64,000 bases of DNA from Isoetes taiwanensis (lineage: Eukaryota; Streptophyta; Lycopodiopsida; Isoetales; Isoetaceae), in the NCBI GenBank assembly GCA_021234155.1, contig JAJEKV010000035.1, positions 1,178,001 through 1,242,000 of the forward strand. The letters run 5' to 3'. Made by a program: the position numbers and the translations under genes. Positions 23,709 to 35,214 of the stretch are shown here, in pieces; within the stretch, counting starts at the first letter, position 1, and every line of letters starts with the position of its first letter. The notes under the pieces are model-generated. The model did not search any database, was not told the origin of the DNA, and worked only from the letters and a program-made list of their open reading frames with translations.

Positions 23709-25007
23709 ATGAAGATGAACTCTCGGTTTCATCCTATCTTGACCATCAACCTAGCACAAGAGGAATCACACAAAGAACTTGAAGTGCACAAAGGAGGTAT
23801 GTCCAGGACTTTGCAAATGGGAGATCTATATGATGAAGATTGCAAAGGTAAAATGATTAAGTACTTTGAAGATTGGGTGGATGTTTTTGCATGGGAATAT
23901 TCAGAATTGAAAGGGGTTGATAGGAGCATTTGTGAGTTTGAGATAAAAGTTCGTGAAGATACTAAACCTTTGTCATGCGAGAGATTGAGAAGAATTAATT
24001 CCTCACTTTTAGATCTTATCAAGCGGGAATTATTCAAAATGCAGGAGTCAGGTTTGATAGTTGACATTGTAAACCCTTCTTGGGTTTCTTGTATTGTTCC
24101 AGTTCTAAAAAAGAATGGTTCTCTAAGAATATGTGTGGATTATAGAGATCTAAATAAAGCTACTGTCAAAGATTGTTACCCTTTGCCTTTTTTGGAAGAA
24201 ATACTTTATGCAGTGGCTGGCAAGTCTATGTACTCATTTTTGGATGGTTTCTCTGGTTTTAATCAGATTAGCATCAAAAAGGAAGATCAGCCAAAGACAT
24301 CCTTCATTACTCCATGGGGAACTTATGCAATGAAAAGGATGCCTTTTGGCTTAATGAATGCCCCTGCTACATTTCAGAGAGCTATGGATACTGTCTTTGC
24401 AAACATGACTCCTGAGCAATTCAGAGTTTATCTTGATGATTTATGCTTAGGTACTGGTACAAGTGATCATATTTCAGAGCTAACAAGGATATTTACATTG
24501 TGCAGACAAACTGGAGTTAATCTAAACCCAAAGAAGTGCATCTTTTTGGCATCCAAAGGCCAGCTCTTAGGCCATGAGGTTTCTGCTAAAGGCCTTCAAG
24601 TAGCTGAAGAGAAGATCATAGCTTTAAAAAATCTTCAAACACCCAGGACAATTAAAGAAGTCAAGGGATTTATGGGAATGACCTCTTTCTTAAGAGTGTA
24701 TGTGCCTAATTTCTCTCACCTTATTAGTCCTATCTCTAAGTTGACTAGAGTAGGCCAAGTTAGTAAAAGAGAAAGTAAATATAGGCCTGTTGTTTGGACT
24801 GATGAGTGTGAAAAAGCTTTTTTGCAGATCATAGAGGCTATTTGCCATTCTACACTTTTAAAAACTCCAGACCTTTCATTACCATTTAAAGTTTACATAA
24901 CTATCACTAAAAAGGGCTCTTTGGAGTTGCCATTTTGCAGGATAGACACCCTATTGCTTTTGCAAGCAAACAATGGTCTCAAAGCGAAGAGAAGTATGCT
25001 AAGATAG
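23709..25007 (+). CDS. pol: Reverse transcriptase region of the gypsy polyprotein
   Basis: A 432-codon open frame, the longest of the element. RT motifs appear in order: a primer-grip-side start VDIVNPSWVSCIVPVLKKNG, then RICVDYRDLNKATVKDCYPL, FLDGFSGFNQI, ITPWGTYAMKRMPFGLMNAP, the active site VYLDD (24426-24440), LNPKKCIFL and LGHEVSAKGL, then the connection-domain FMGMTSFLRVYVPNFS. The enzyme copies the element's RNA to DNA. The frame starts just after the stop ending the upstream RNase H, so in an active copy it would be part of a longer polyprotein; the ATG used here is arbitrary. The ORF runs out of frame in the canonical RNase H. Confidence 0.92.
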   Translation: MKMNSRFHPILTINLAQEESHKELEVHKGGMSRTLQMGDLYDEDCKGKMIKYFEDWVDVFAWEYSELKGVDRSICEFEIKVREDTKPLSCERLRRINSSLLDLIKRELFKMQESGLIVDIVNPSWVSCIVPVLKKNGSLRICVDYRDLNKATVKDCYPLPFLEEILYAVAGKSMYSFLDGFSGFNQISIKKEDQPKTSFITPWGTYAMKRMPFGLMNAPATFQRAMDTVFANMTPEQFRVYLDDLCLGTGTSDHISELTRIFTLCRQTGVNLNPKKCIFLASKGQLLGHEVSAKGLQVAEEKIIALKNLQTPRTIKEVKGFMGMTSFLRVYVPNFSHLISPISKLTRVGQVSKRESKYRPVVWTDECEKAFLQIIEAICHSTLLKTPDLSLPFKVYITITKKGSLELPFCRIDTLLLLQANNGLKAKRSMLR

Positions 25008-25250
25008 AAAGGAGTGCTACTGCTGCTCTCATCTTTTTGATCGAGAGACGGGGTCATCTTTACAAAAATCCCAAACCACTATCTACATGCAGCAGAACCC
25101 CATGCCCTTTTTGTATGGTAAGAAATTAGAAAAACCTAAGCTTCATAGGTGGGCTTGTAGGCTTCAATATTATGATTTAAAGGTAAAGGTTATTCATGTA
25201 TTGAACAACCCGAGTTTATACTTGCCTGCTGCCTACTTTGAACATGAGGA
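24860..25250 (+). pseudogene. Canonical gypsy RNase H, catalytically degenerate
   Basis: Behind RT the usual gypsy RNase H is recognisable: LPFKVYITITKKG, then (other frame) RHPIAFASKQWSQSEEKYAK, then a segment ending MPFLYGKKLEKPKLHRWACR. The family reads VYTDASDKG and LTDHKPL at the first and third of these sites. Here the first catalytic Asp position is replaced (YITIT) and the third reads YMQQNP, so two of the acidic residues are gone. This fits a domain kept only as a structural tether once another RNase H is available. Frame changes at ~24940 and ~25085 are also present. Confidence 0.75.
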
Positions 25251-25518
25251 GTTGATACAAGAAGAAGAAATGACTAACCTTGTTGTAAATGAGCAGGACT
25301 TGTCAACTATACCAGCTCAAGGTTGGCAACAACCTATTAGGAGGTTCCTTCAGTATCAGGAGATACCTTTTGAATTTTCAAAAAGCCAAGCTTACAAGTT
25401 TAAGTTAAAATGTTTGACTTACTCCTTGGTTGGTGACATCTTGTGCAAGGTAAATAGGGATGGTGTACTCTTAAGATGTGTTGATGAAGATGAAGCTGCC
25501 CCGGTACTTGCATTGAAA

Positions 25519-26620
25519 ATCACAAAGGTGTTTGTGGTGGTCATTTTTGCAGACACAACCGCCAAGAAAATATTGAGGTCGGTTATTTTCGGCCTCATTT
25601 ATTTAAAGATTGTTATGATATTATAAAGACTTGTCATCAATGCGGATCTTTGGCAAAAGAATCTTGCATCCTCCTCTTCTACAGAATTGTCTCCCCTGGT
25701 CCATTTCAAGTTTGGAGATTGGACTATGTTGGCCCTATCAATCCCCATCCTCGACCCAAAGATGAATACATTGTTGTGGCTCTGGTCTGCATTCACTAAG
25801 TGGTCGAGAAGCGGCACCTTTAAGGAAAGCAAATGCCCATACTACGCTAGATTTTTGCATGAGAATATTTGCTCTAGGTTTGGCATTACTTTTAAAATTT
25901 TGACTGATAGAGGCTCTACTTTTATTAATGAAGTTATTAATTTCCTTGTTTCAAGCCTCAAGATCAAGCATGTGAAAAGCTCACCCTATTATCCTCAAGG
26001 AAATGGCCAAGCCGAGTCTACTAACAAAGTGCTTAAGGGTATTTTGCGTAGAAAGCGGTTTGCCAAAACCAAAGGGAGTTGGCACTTGAAATTATATGAT
26101 GCTCTTTGGGCTCATAGAATTACTTCTAAAGCGACTACTAATGCCTCACCTTTCGGTTTAGTATATGGAGTAGAGGTTGTTATTCAGTTGAGTTAGAGAT
26201 ACCTTCTTTAAGGATGGCACTCAAGCTTGAGTTGGAGTTTTACGAAGCCTTGAAGCACGTGTATGAAGTTTGTTAAAATTAGATGAAGAAAGGTTTGTTG
26301 CAAGAGAATTACAACTTTTTGAAGAAGGCTAAGAGTGCAAGAGCTGACTTTCAAGGTCGCTCACAAACTACAAGACAAGTTTGCACCTATGGAATTAGTT
26401 TTAAAGTGGAATCTGCAGATGAAGGAAAGCTTTCAAAGTTTGAAAATCCACAGGAAGGTCCCTATCACATTTTAGGAGATCTTTGGCTGCTCATCTTATA
26501 GGTTGGCGGATCTTGGTACAGGATTAGAAGCGCCAAATCCCATTAATATTCAACACCTTAAAAGATATTGGCCTCAGCATGCCTGCTTGAGCCTCTTCAC
26601 TTCTATATAAGCATTTGTTC
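25519..26620 (+). pseudogene. int: Integrase with GPY/F module, frameshifted
   Basis: An HHCC zinc finger begins at ~25525 (HKGVCGGHF, with CHQC at ~25631). The catalytic core triad is visible: D in RLDYVGP (25722), D in ILTDRGSTF (25906) and E in GNGQAESTNK (26014). After the core comes a C-terminal region with NPQEGPYHIL (~26450), the GPY/F module of gypsy integrases, and a final HLKRYWPQHA. Integrase inserts the DNA copy and generates the 5-bp duplication seen here. Frames change at least four times. Confidence 0.85.
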
Positions 26621-27202
26621 TAGCTTAGAATAGGTTAGTTTATAATTTCAAAGCTGAGGTTTTAATATTTCTTTTGATTAGCATATTTCCTTTGAGGTTT
26701 AATATTGTGTTTTTTCTGTTTAGCTACAGGAATGTGACCACAAGGGATGAAGACTTTGATTATTACCTATTAATGGGCTCTATGTTGTCATGACAGGACC
26801 ATTTGTTAAAACATTTCATCTGTCTTCTAAACTGGCCTATTCTTCATAATACCTTGCTTCTCCATTGGAGTTCTAGAGTGCTATCCATATATAATTTTCC
26901 ACATCTTGCTTGGCACTCATGCTAACCTTGATTTACTGTCATATGCAGGTTCATTCTTTTCTCCTCCATTTTCATCTGCCTATAAGTTGCCTTACATTCC
27001 ATTTCAACCTTCTATCCTTTTATTTTCATTCCCTACAATGCTCTGCACCACATTTCCACCATAGCAGAGTTCATCTCACACTCATACCACTCACTTCATT
27101 ACTCTACATCATTCTGTCACTTGCACCAGTATTTGAAGATCCTCAGTCTAAGTTTACATCTGTTAGGCTGAGGGGACCAGCCTATTCTTTCCTTTGAGGA
27201 GA
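26621..27202 (+). other. 3' non-coding part of the gypsy interior
   Basis: No gene homology is seen after the integrase C-terminus. The short purine run 'gaggaga' directly before the 3' LTR (27196-27202) is the best candidate for the polypurine tract that primes plus-strand synthesis; it is short for that role. Confidence 0.55.
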
Positions 27203-29651
27203 TGTTGCCCATTTTTGGCAACATGGACCAGCATCTATGTTTCAAAACCTTTGTTCCATTTACATTTCCTTTAAGGAAAAGTTCCAGGCTATTGTGATCC
27301 CATCAGAGTTTGGAAGACATTTGACCAAGATTGGAAGACATTGGGGATCTCCTATTATGGCCTAGTCTTTTCCTTGAGGTAAAACATCTTTCTAGACACA
27401 TTCCCATTTGTTTAACATTTTCCTTTGATTTGAAGACCAGGCAAAGGCTATAGCAAGTTTATCAAGGAGGCACAGGACATTTTACCAAAGTTCAACCTTA
27501 TGAAGCTTGCTTGAGTAGATTGAAGTCACACACATGAGGATGCTACCCTAGAAGTGAAATTTGCTCTTGTTTTAGCCTTGAAGTTTGGAAGACCCTTATA
27601 GAAGTTTGGAAGACCTTAGGCTTTGAGCAAATCTATCTTCACTAGGAGGTATGAATTGAGCCCTAGAAACAATTTGAGATAAGATCAAGTGCTACAGAGG
27701 TACCCATCTCTTCTTCATTCCATTCATCTTACATTCCCCTTTCTATATCCCAAGAGCCTTCAAAACTTTTCCTTCACCATTGTTTCCACTTTTGAGACCT
27801 TTTCTCATCATTCTACCACTTATTTTTTATTGATCTCACCTTCATTTGAGAATTGACCCCTAGTGATCCTGAAAACCTTCAAAGGCAAGAAAGCTTTTTT
27901 TCATTCTCATTTCATCTTCCTAAACCCTAGTATAGCCTATTTACACCCTTTTCCCATCTTTGTCCTATGACTTTTTCACCATCCCTATGTTGCAATATTC
28001 ATTGACCATGGGTCAAAAGGGACCAAAATTCAAATGTTTCAGTTTGACCTAAAAACCCTCTAAGTGGAAAGCTTGGAAAAAAAGAGCTAACTTGGTCTTT
28101 TAAAATTCAAAAAAAACCCTTGGGAAGACCTTCAAAATTGGATTCTTGGGATGCGTGCCAAAAAAAATAAAAAACCTATTCTAGCCTATCTACCCTATCT
28201 ATTTCTGCATAGTTCAGGTCACCCCCATTTTTCCACGTGGCGGTGGGGCATGGGGGCGGAATTAAGGTTTTGGGTGTCCCCTCTGCGTGGCACGCAAATT
28301 TAATAGTGGGCCCGCATTATTCCTTATATACAGGAGCCTCCAGAACCACTTCGGCCTGTGGGATATATCACCCTTAAGAATTTTCGATGAACCCTAAGAA
28401 ATAGGGGAACCTGCTAAATCCGGCCAATTCGTGCCTAAATTTGATTGAATCCCGCCAATTTCCGCCCAAGATAAGCTCCTAAACCTTTTCCAAAAACAGG
28501 GGATCCTTTGTGGCACTTGATTTGATAGAAATTGCTCAATTTGGGCCTTAAATCACTCGGCCGAGCTAGTTTTGTGGAAAAACCAGTTCTTAAACCAACA
28601 TTCCAGATCAAATCGGGACGTCCCCTCAGAGATAGACCTCTGTGATCTTGGCGCACTGTTATTACCTTGATCTGCTCTACTCAGATTTTGCTCTGTTCTG
28701 CTCGAAATTGAATGATCTGTCCCGGTGTGACTTGTTCGACATTGAAGTACTTCAATTACAACTCGAATAATCATTTCATTTAGCTTCATTGGTAGATCTG
28801 AGATTCTCTAAAGGCTCAGACAGACCTGGAATTTGCCCTCAAGCACTATTATATCCTAAACTTTGGTAATGTCCTGATTGACACTATTAAATTTTTGTGT
28901 TACATTATTATATTATGATAATGCATAGTCTTTGCCTGGAAAATTATTGTCATCATTGTACATTCATCTTTTGTAATTCTGCATTGTTCTTTTAAAGCCA
29001 AAAACTAAAAAAGCAAAGCCAAAAATATTTATTCCAAGTTATATTCTCTTTAGGTAGTTGCATTCCATCTTCATAAAAACATTAGAAACCTATATATTCA
29101 AAGAAAACATATAAAAGAACTTTCCTTCCATGACTGTTACAGTGTTTATGCTTTTCTCGAGGCTTTAGCTACTTACAGAGAAAAATTAAAACATCTTTTG
29201 CTATTTAAACCCTATGCACGTGATCTAGGGGCTATTCTGAAGTTGCCTGCACAGATCCCAACTCAAAATTCCTTATCAAGCTCCATCTGCAAAATTTGGC
29301 TCTCTGTTTTGGCACTGGCCAACTTTTTGACCCGACTTTGACCTAGATTTTCTCAGCCTTCCCCTATTCAAATCAAGTTAAATCTTCACCATCAGTTTCC
29401 TCTGCTAGTTGATCATCTATACCACCAATCACATCTCAAAAATCTCACAAGGTGTGTCTGCAAGACCAATTTTTGCTCTGACAGTTTTTTCAGTTTCAGG
29501 GACTCTAGTGATTTTGAAGAAACCATTATTTCAAAATGACTTTTCTCGCTTCATATGTTGAGGATTGATCACCCTAAGTGATCTGGAGGTCCTAACCAAT
29601 TTGTTTGAGCTCCCTTGAGGTTAGACTAAAATTCCAGGTTTTAGGCTAACA
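27203..29651 (+). repeat. 3' LTR
   Basis: Starts TGTTGCCC, ends GCTAACA, followed by the G-run duplication and the continuation of the 529-bp repeat unit. It differs from the 5' LTR by about 18 extra bases near 27558, a replaced GC-rich patch near 28243-28275 and scattered substitutions. Confidence 0.95.
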
Positions 29652-29656
29652 GGGGG

Positions 29657-29812
29657 GAACTCCGTACAACAACAGGATTCAGCTCAGAGGAAACGCCGAT
29701 GAGGAATGCAGGAAGACACAAGGCTTTTAAGAGAGAAAGGGCTAAAGAAAGCATGTGCTATCGCAGGCTTATGCCAAAGAAAGCTTGGTTCCAAAAAGAG
29801 AGCTGGCGCTAA
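29657..29812 (+). repeat. 529-bp tandem repeat, right part of unit 2
   Basis: Begins 'aactccgtacaacaacagg' and matches 18227-18380 with a few changes, then stops resembling the unit after 'gagctggcgcta'. With 18381-18753 it makes one unit. Confidence 0.85.
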
Positions 29813-32480
29813 AACTGGCGTCTCTTTCCCTAGAATGATGGTTTTCTTCTACATAAGAAGAGAACCATAGCATTTTAGGGAAAGGTCCTTATGCATAAAT
29901 ATCATCAGCTGACACAAAGGGGAACCTCCCTCAAACCCCATCATAGATTGAGACCACGAGAGACTGTAAGGTGCAACTCGATGCCAGGAAAAATGTAACA
30001 ATCATGAGATGAGGAAGGATGCTAATGCAAATAGAGGGGAAGGGGCCCAAGAAACCCCGGGACAACTGGACTACATAAGGCAAAGAAGGCACGAAAATCA
30101 AATACAAACAACAACTATGGCCACCACCAAAGCACAAAAACTCTAGAATCAATGTACCAACAAACTACATAGAATACCTAATGACAAGACGCTATAGAAG
30201 TAAGAACAAAAATACCTAACCTATATCATTCATGCATAATAGACAAGCAAACTTTCATGAAGACAATGCAAACCCCACAATAATAAATAAGAAAGATCAA
30301 AACCATGCACCATGGAATGTATAAAAAAAGAAGACATGAAGATCGGGCATAGTTAACAAGCTAAAAAGAGCACCTAGAACTAAAATTGAAGAATCGACGT
30401 ACCAGCAGCAAACTACAGTGAATACTATAACGGAAAAACACTACGACAAACAAGGACGAAAATCTAAACGCCTACCCTACATGCATAACCAGTCCAATCA
30501 GACTTTTAAAAGTAGAAACAACATAACCCACAGGAACAAGACGATAAGGACCCTGAGATACAAGAACAAAAAAGTTTCATAAGGTGACAAAACGATTATG
30601 CAATTGAGAACACTGGTAGACGATGCCACAGAGTCAGCGAGGATGGGGTCAATGCCAAGATGAGGAATGGATGGAGACAACTGAGTGCAACCTGAAACAA
30701 GAACAAAGACCATATAAGAAAGCAAGACAACTTACCACAGACTCCACTACAACATGCACGAAATTTGCGATGATGCAACCACGTTTTGAAATTTAAAATG
30801 CAGGCCAAAAAGGAAGGAAGGAAGGAAGGAAGGTATTTTTATCGTCCACGGGGAATGTCGTGTGAACATCATGTAGGATGGATGTATACCAAACAACTCT
30901 TCTAGTTCAGAGTCAACATAGAAAAGGCATGATGACTGGAAACAAGGCAAGAAGAACTACGGCGAGTCAAGATGTAGACAAAGAAGGAAGTCAAGACAAT
31001 AGCAGAGCAAAGATATCTCTCAAGGGATAAAATGGGAAAAAGAGGAAAGGAACAAACATAGGGTGAAAAAAGACAAACAGGAGATCAAAATGAAATGAAG
31101 TGGATCAGAGTCAGCGAGGATGGAGTCAATGCTAAGATGAGGAATCCATGAACATGTGCAAATGCAAAACGAGGCAACAAGGTTTGGAGATTCAAAATGC
31201 AGGCTGAAAAGGGGAATACCATGTGAACATCATGCAGATGAACACCAAACAAACCATTTTCCACTGGGGCAAAGAAATATAAAATCACTCATGGGAGCAT
31301 GATGGGAAGGAATGCACAGAGTAAGAGAAAAAGGACTCTACCCCAAAAGGATAGGGGCAAACGAGGATCACTAGAAGAATAGGGCAAAATAGACCGAATG
31401 AAGGAAAGTGCAAATTTGGTTGACGAGGGTAAATTCGGCAACTGAGACCAAAAAAAATAAAGAAAAGGCTAAGCAAGGTGGATGAAATAACTGGGTTCAA
31501 CATAGTAAAACGACAAAAAAACGAACTATGATGAGTCAAGAGGCGGACAAAGGAGGGAGTCAAGACAACAGAAGAGCAAGGACATTTCAAGGGATAAAAT
31601 GAATGAATAAGGAGGAAAAGACAAAATGCAAGATGGAAAAAGAGAGGAATAGGAGATTATAATGAAATGGGAATAGAGGACTGAGCAAATTGGGATAAAA
31701 GAGCTAAAGTCACAAATGCAAATGTCTAAAAAGCCCTCAATGGCATTCATGAGATACTAAGAATCTATGATAAAAGAGAGAGCATAGGTCCTCATAAGGG
31801 CATCCATGAGAACAATTAAGAACATATGAGAAAGAAGCATGCACTTAATTACTTATGCATACACCTAGAAACAAAGCTCAAGAAACTTAGAGCAGAAAAG
31901 GAAACAAAAGCAAATGAAATGGATGGAGAAATTGGATTAAGACAGGAGGACCAGAGCACAACAAATCAAAAGATATCGAGGAATGAAAAACCAAACGAAG
32001 GGTACATCGTGAGATACATGGAGTAAGATCAAATAGAGCAATTGGTACCACTGATGCAACAAAGGTTGAATCGGACGAGACATTTATGCAAAAGGAAAGG
32101 AAGAAGGAGGGAAAGTCATGAGATAAAAGAAATAGAGCAAGCATAGGGGGTACCAAATGAAACTACAGGCAGGTGAGAATGGAGCGAAATGAGCCACTTC
32201 TAACTAAACCAACGAACCGTGTAACCGCAGAAATAAATTAGCGATGATGGGGAACCCCATAACCTGCATAACGAAATCAACAAATTCCAAGAAGAAAACA
32301 ATATGAATAGACGAACAAATGAGCATTCCTCAACTAAGAAACCTATGATGCTAAGGACGCTATCATAGACTGCAAAGATAGAAATACATGGAATAGCCAA
32401 GCAAAGAATTAGACATTCGTCTAAAGTCACTTTATGCCCAAATGGATGCTTCCACCCTAAAGAATGAAAGATGTTAGTGA
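29813..32480. repeat. Purine-rich region with imperfect long repeats
   Basis: The + strand is strongly A/G-rich. Segments recur about 450-570 bp apart: 'cagagtcagcgaggatgg' at ~30629 and ~31107; 'gtcaagacaa' with 'agagcaa' and 'caagggataaaatg' near 30991 and 31560; 'tgtgaacatcatg' at ~30861 and ~31222. Many minus-strand ORFs of 60-100 codons are a by-product of the pyrimidine-rich complementary strand; none has homology I recognise. It may be the interior of a non-autonomous retroelement belonging to the repeat at 17.8-18.7 kb. Confidence 0.6.
30808..30853 (-). mobile_element. Extremely truncated LINE 3' end with (CCTT)n tail
   Basis: (GGAA)n followed by 'gtatttttatcgtccacgg' is the reverse complement of the 3' end of the LINE at 11.2 kb, including its tetranucleotide tail. 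Only about 25 bp of element remain. The paralogous segment at 31190-31222 lacks it, so the insertion is directly visible. Confidence 0.75.
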
Positions 32481-33050
32481 AATGCTCCTGTGCAAAGTGA
32501 ATTCACCTGTAGAAAATGAAAAAACCAAAGAGCAAATTGAAATAGATACCTAACCGTGAAAATAGTGTCTCTCAACACATCTAATTTCCATCCTGTCATC
32601 AAGGAGATATAAATCCCTGCCATTTACTAAACATGCCTAGGATTTGGCAACAATTGTATGAGGTGGCATATTGCAAGTACTTGACAAGTCCAAGATGAGG
32701 GAATCGGTGCATGGGTCAAGCAATATCAAAAGAATCATTTAGCGAAAAACAAGAGGGCCAAACAAGATTTGACAAGTGCTTGTATATATGTACTTTACAA
32801 ATGAACTATTTTAGCCGATAAAATATAAAATAGAATATGCACTTTAAAAAATGAATCATGTAATTACCGAGATAAATGCCCGGGTATGGCAGAAGATGCA
32901 TGTGCACATGAACTATAGAGCTAACAATACAATATGCAATTTAAAACAAACTGTCTAGATAATGACATAAAACCTGACAAAGATGAGACTATAGTGCATG
33001 CACGCACTACAATTTTGAGGGAAACCTCCTATACCAAGCCAACTTAAAGG
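32481..33050. other. Non-coding stretch, nothing recognised
   Basis: AT-rich sequence with no supported ORF, repeat or element end. Confidence 0.4.
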
Positions 33051-33072
33051 GTGCCCGGCCTTGCCGGGCATA
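33051..33072. repeat. Conserved hairpin motif, copy 1
   Basis: 'gtgcccggccttgccgggca' can fold with 7-bp arms. A variant with compensatory changes in both arms (tgcccag...ctgggca) occurs at 45099-45117, and both are followed by 'ta'. Confidence 0.6.
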
Positions 33073-33194
33073 GATACGGTTCTATTGTAGAGAACATAAA
33101 GTTGTTAGATCTATGCATCCCTAGCAAGGAGCTATCTAACGCCTTGCATGTTGTGTATTCTAAGGAAGGAGTTGCCCAATGCACTGAATGGTGT

Positions 33195-33390
33195 GGTATA
33201 TGATTTATTAACTTTTTCCTTATTTGGATTGGGAGGGGGGATTTGGTTTTAAGCTTGAAACAATATGAGAATTGAACTTGATTCCTTAGAATGGTATATG
33301 ATTTATTAACTTTTTCCTTATTTGGGTGGGGGGAGAGGAATTTGGTTTTAAGCTTGAAACAATATGAGAATTGAACTTGATTCCTTAGAT
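33195..33390 (+). repeat. 98-bp tandem duplication
   Basis: Units beginning 'ggtatatgatttattaact' start at 33195 and 33293 and share 'aagcttgaaacaatatgag'. They differ only around the G-rich centre. Confidence 0.9.
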
Positions 33391-33769
33391 CTGTTGATGA
33401 CATTGCCTCTTGTTGCATTTGGATATAAAGTTGAATTTGCAATTTTTGTATTCAATATGCTAAGAAAGAAAGGAGGGTGAGCATAAGGGGCCTCAATGCA
33501 TGACAAATGTCCAAACGACACGTCTAGCATACTTCATCCATTTAGTGAAGGTCTTGACTGAAGTAATGAAATGCACGCCCCTAGCACTCTCCATTTCTGA
33601 TTGAGGCCTACGTAAATCCATCACTATGACAACATATATGTAGGATATTATAAAATCTAAATTACTAAATGATGACTTGCTGCTTTTGATGTCTGGCTTG
33701 CAAATGACATGTTTTTTATTTTTGTAAACAATTAGGGTATGAAGGTGATCATTGTTGTACAAACCGACC

Positions 33770-34610
33770 ATCACCATCTACAACACCCAAGAAGTCCCGC
33801 CAAATGGCAAACTTCCGCTCTCCTAAGCCCGAGAACACCAGAAAGCTTTGAAATAGCTTGTACCTGAGTCGAGGAATCGGAGAGAAGGCCCGCAGTGAAT
33901 CCCTGAAAAGATCCACAACCGCCGCCGCCTTCCAAATCAGCCACACCAACCAAGCCACATACGGATGCAAGGCTTTTTGCCATAAGAGCGGCCAAGCACC
34001 GAGGATACATATGAAGAAGCAAGAATGGCGGCTAGTCAATCTCACGAAGCAGCCCTAACCCAATCCCGGGCAACGCAAGTGAGGGCATAAACCAGACAAT
34101 GCTCCACGGTCTCGCGATGAAGGCCACAACAAGGGCGAGAGGGCTCACACCGGCCTAAGCCCGACTCACAAGGGCATTCACCCCGATACGTTGCACCACC
34201 GGCCACGAAGCACCCTAACAGCCGGTGGGGAAGTGAGCTCCATGTCCACGCCCAAACCGAAGCGCCATCGAGAACCGGGAAGCTGCAGAGACCACTTGCA
34301 CGAAGGGGCGGGTGTCATGAATAGCCCGGCACCGGTAAGAAGACCGCACAAAGCAAGAAGACACAACATCCGGATGAACCTTCCAAACATGCACCACTAC
34401 ATCATCCTGAGGGACTATAGGTATGTGTAGCGGAATACTCCCCGCCACGCATTCCCAGATAGCCTGGTCACTGCCCCTCAGGTGAAAGCGAGCTCGAAAG
34501 AACTCCCATGAAGCTAGCTGACCACCCCAATACCAATCCTCCAAGGTGAGCACAGCAGCTCGCCTCCAACGGGCCTGCGTCCGAGCATGCACAGTGGCAG
34601 CCAAGGGCAA
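33770..34610 (-). mobile_element. L1-type LINE C-terminal fragment (zf-RVT region)
   Basis: GC-rich compared with its surroundings. On the minus strand, frames read WEFFRARFHLRGSDQAIWEC, then a middle with WSLQLPGSRWRFGLGVD, then RPCCGLHRETVEHCLVY and RDWVRAA. The CCG...ETVEH pattern is the zinc-binding zf-RVT domain found behind RT in plant L1 LINEs (CX2C...ET..H...C). The last cysteine position is changed. No RT is attached, and the fragment is unrelated in detail to the LINE at 40-45 kb. Confidence 0.7.
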
Positions 34611-35214
34611 GTGCGCAGGGGGTAGATGTTTTCACTTTTGATTTAAGTATGTTATATTTTAACAACTTTGACATATGAACATCTCCTTGAAAGCTTTCAT
34701 GGTGCTCAAATTCAAAATGTGGAGCAAAGATTCTAATATCCCATGCAATAAAGATAAAGATTATAAAAAATTGTGGTGGCTGCAAGCTTACTTGAAACTA
34801 TATAGAGACAATCATGTTATCTTACAGAGAGATATTTTTCAATTCCTATGTTTTGGAGTTACTGCACTGGATTGAAGCCAAAACTGCAGAGAAGAATGCC
34901 TAATTCCACCTTTACTTCCAATTTATGGCAACATCACAACTTAGTCATGTCAAAGAAATATAAAATACGTGAAAGACATAATTCCAAATCAAAAGAGGGT
35001 GCACTACCTTAGAACAGGTGCAATTTGTTTATTTCAACTGGGGCCAACTGATGGAAATCTGTCATATGACAAATTAGATATGACATCTGCTTTGGACATA
35101 AGTGGCATGCAATTAAGGCATACATGTCTTCTGGTTATGTAGATATACTGTTGAATCAAACATAAAATGGAACAGCTATATATAATTGAATTTCGACTGT
35201 TTTGATAAAAGGCC

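Larger units (their letters stand above)
18754..29651 (+). mobile_element. Complete Ty3/gypsy LTR retrotransposon, 10.9 kb
   Basis: Long terminal repeats of about 2.44 kb (18754-21193 and 27203-29651) bound an interior with PBS, gag, protease, an RNase H-like domain, RT, a second degenerate RNase H and integrase, in that order. The 5-bp duplication and an uninterrupted copy of the target repeat prove insertion. Protein homology is continuous but spread over several frames, so the copy cannot make a full polyprotein, although the LTRs are nearly identical over long stretches. The size, long LTRs and second RNase H recall the plant Tat/Ogre clade, but the second RNase H is upstream of RT here. 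Integrase and RT would have to be phylogenetically placed to confirm the lineage. Confidence 0.92.

Noticed and set aside
29931-32430. Many minus-strand ORFs of 60-100 codons with hydrophobic translations
   Set aside because: The complementary strand is purine-rich and poor in stop codons on the other side; no domain or splice structure supports genes.
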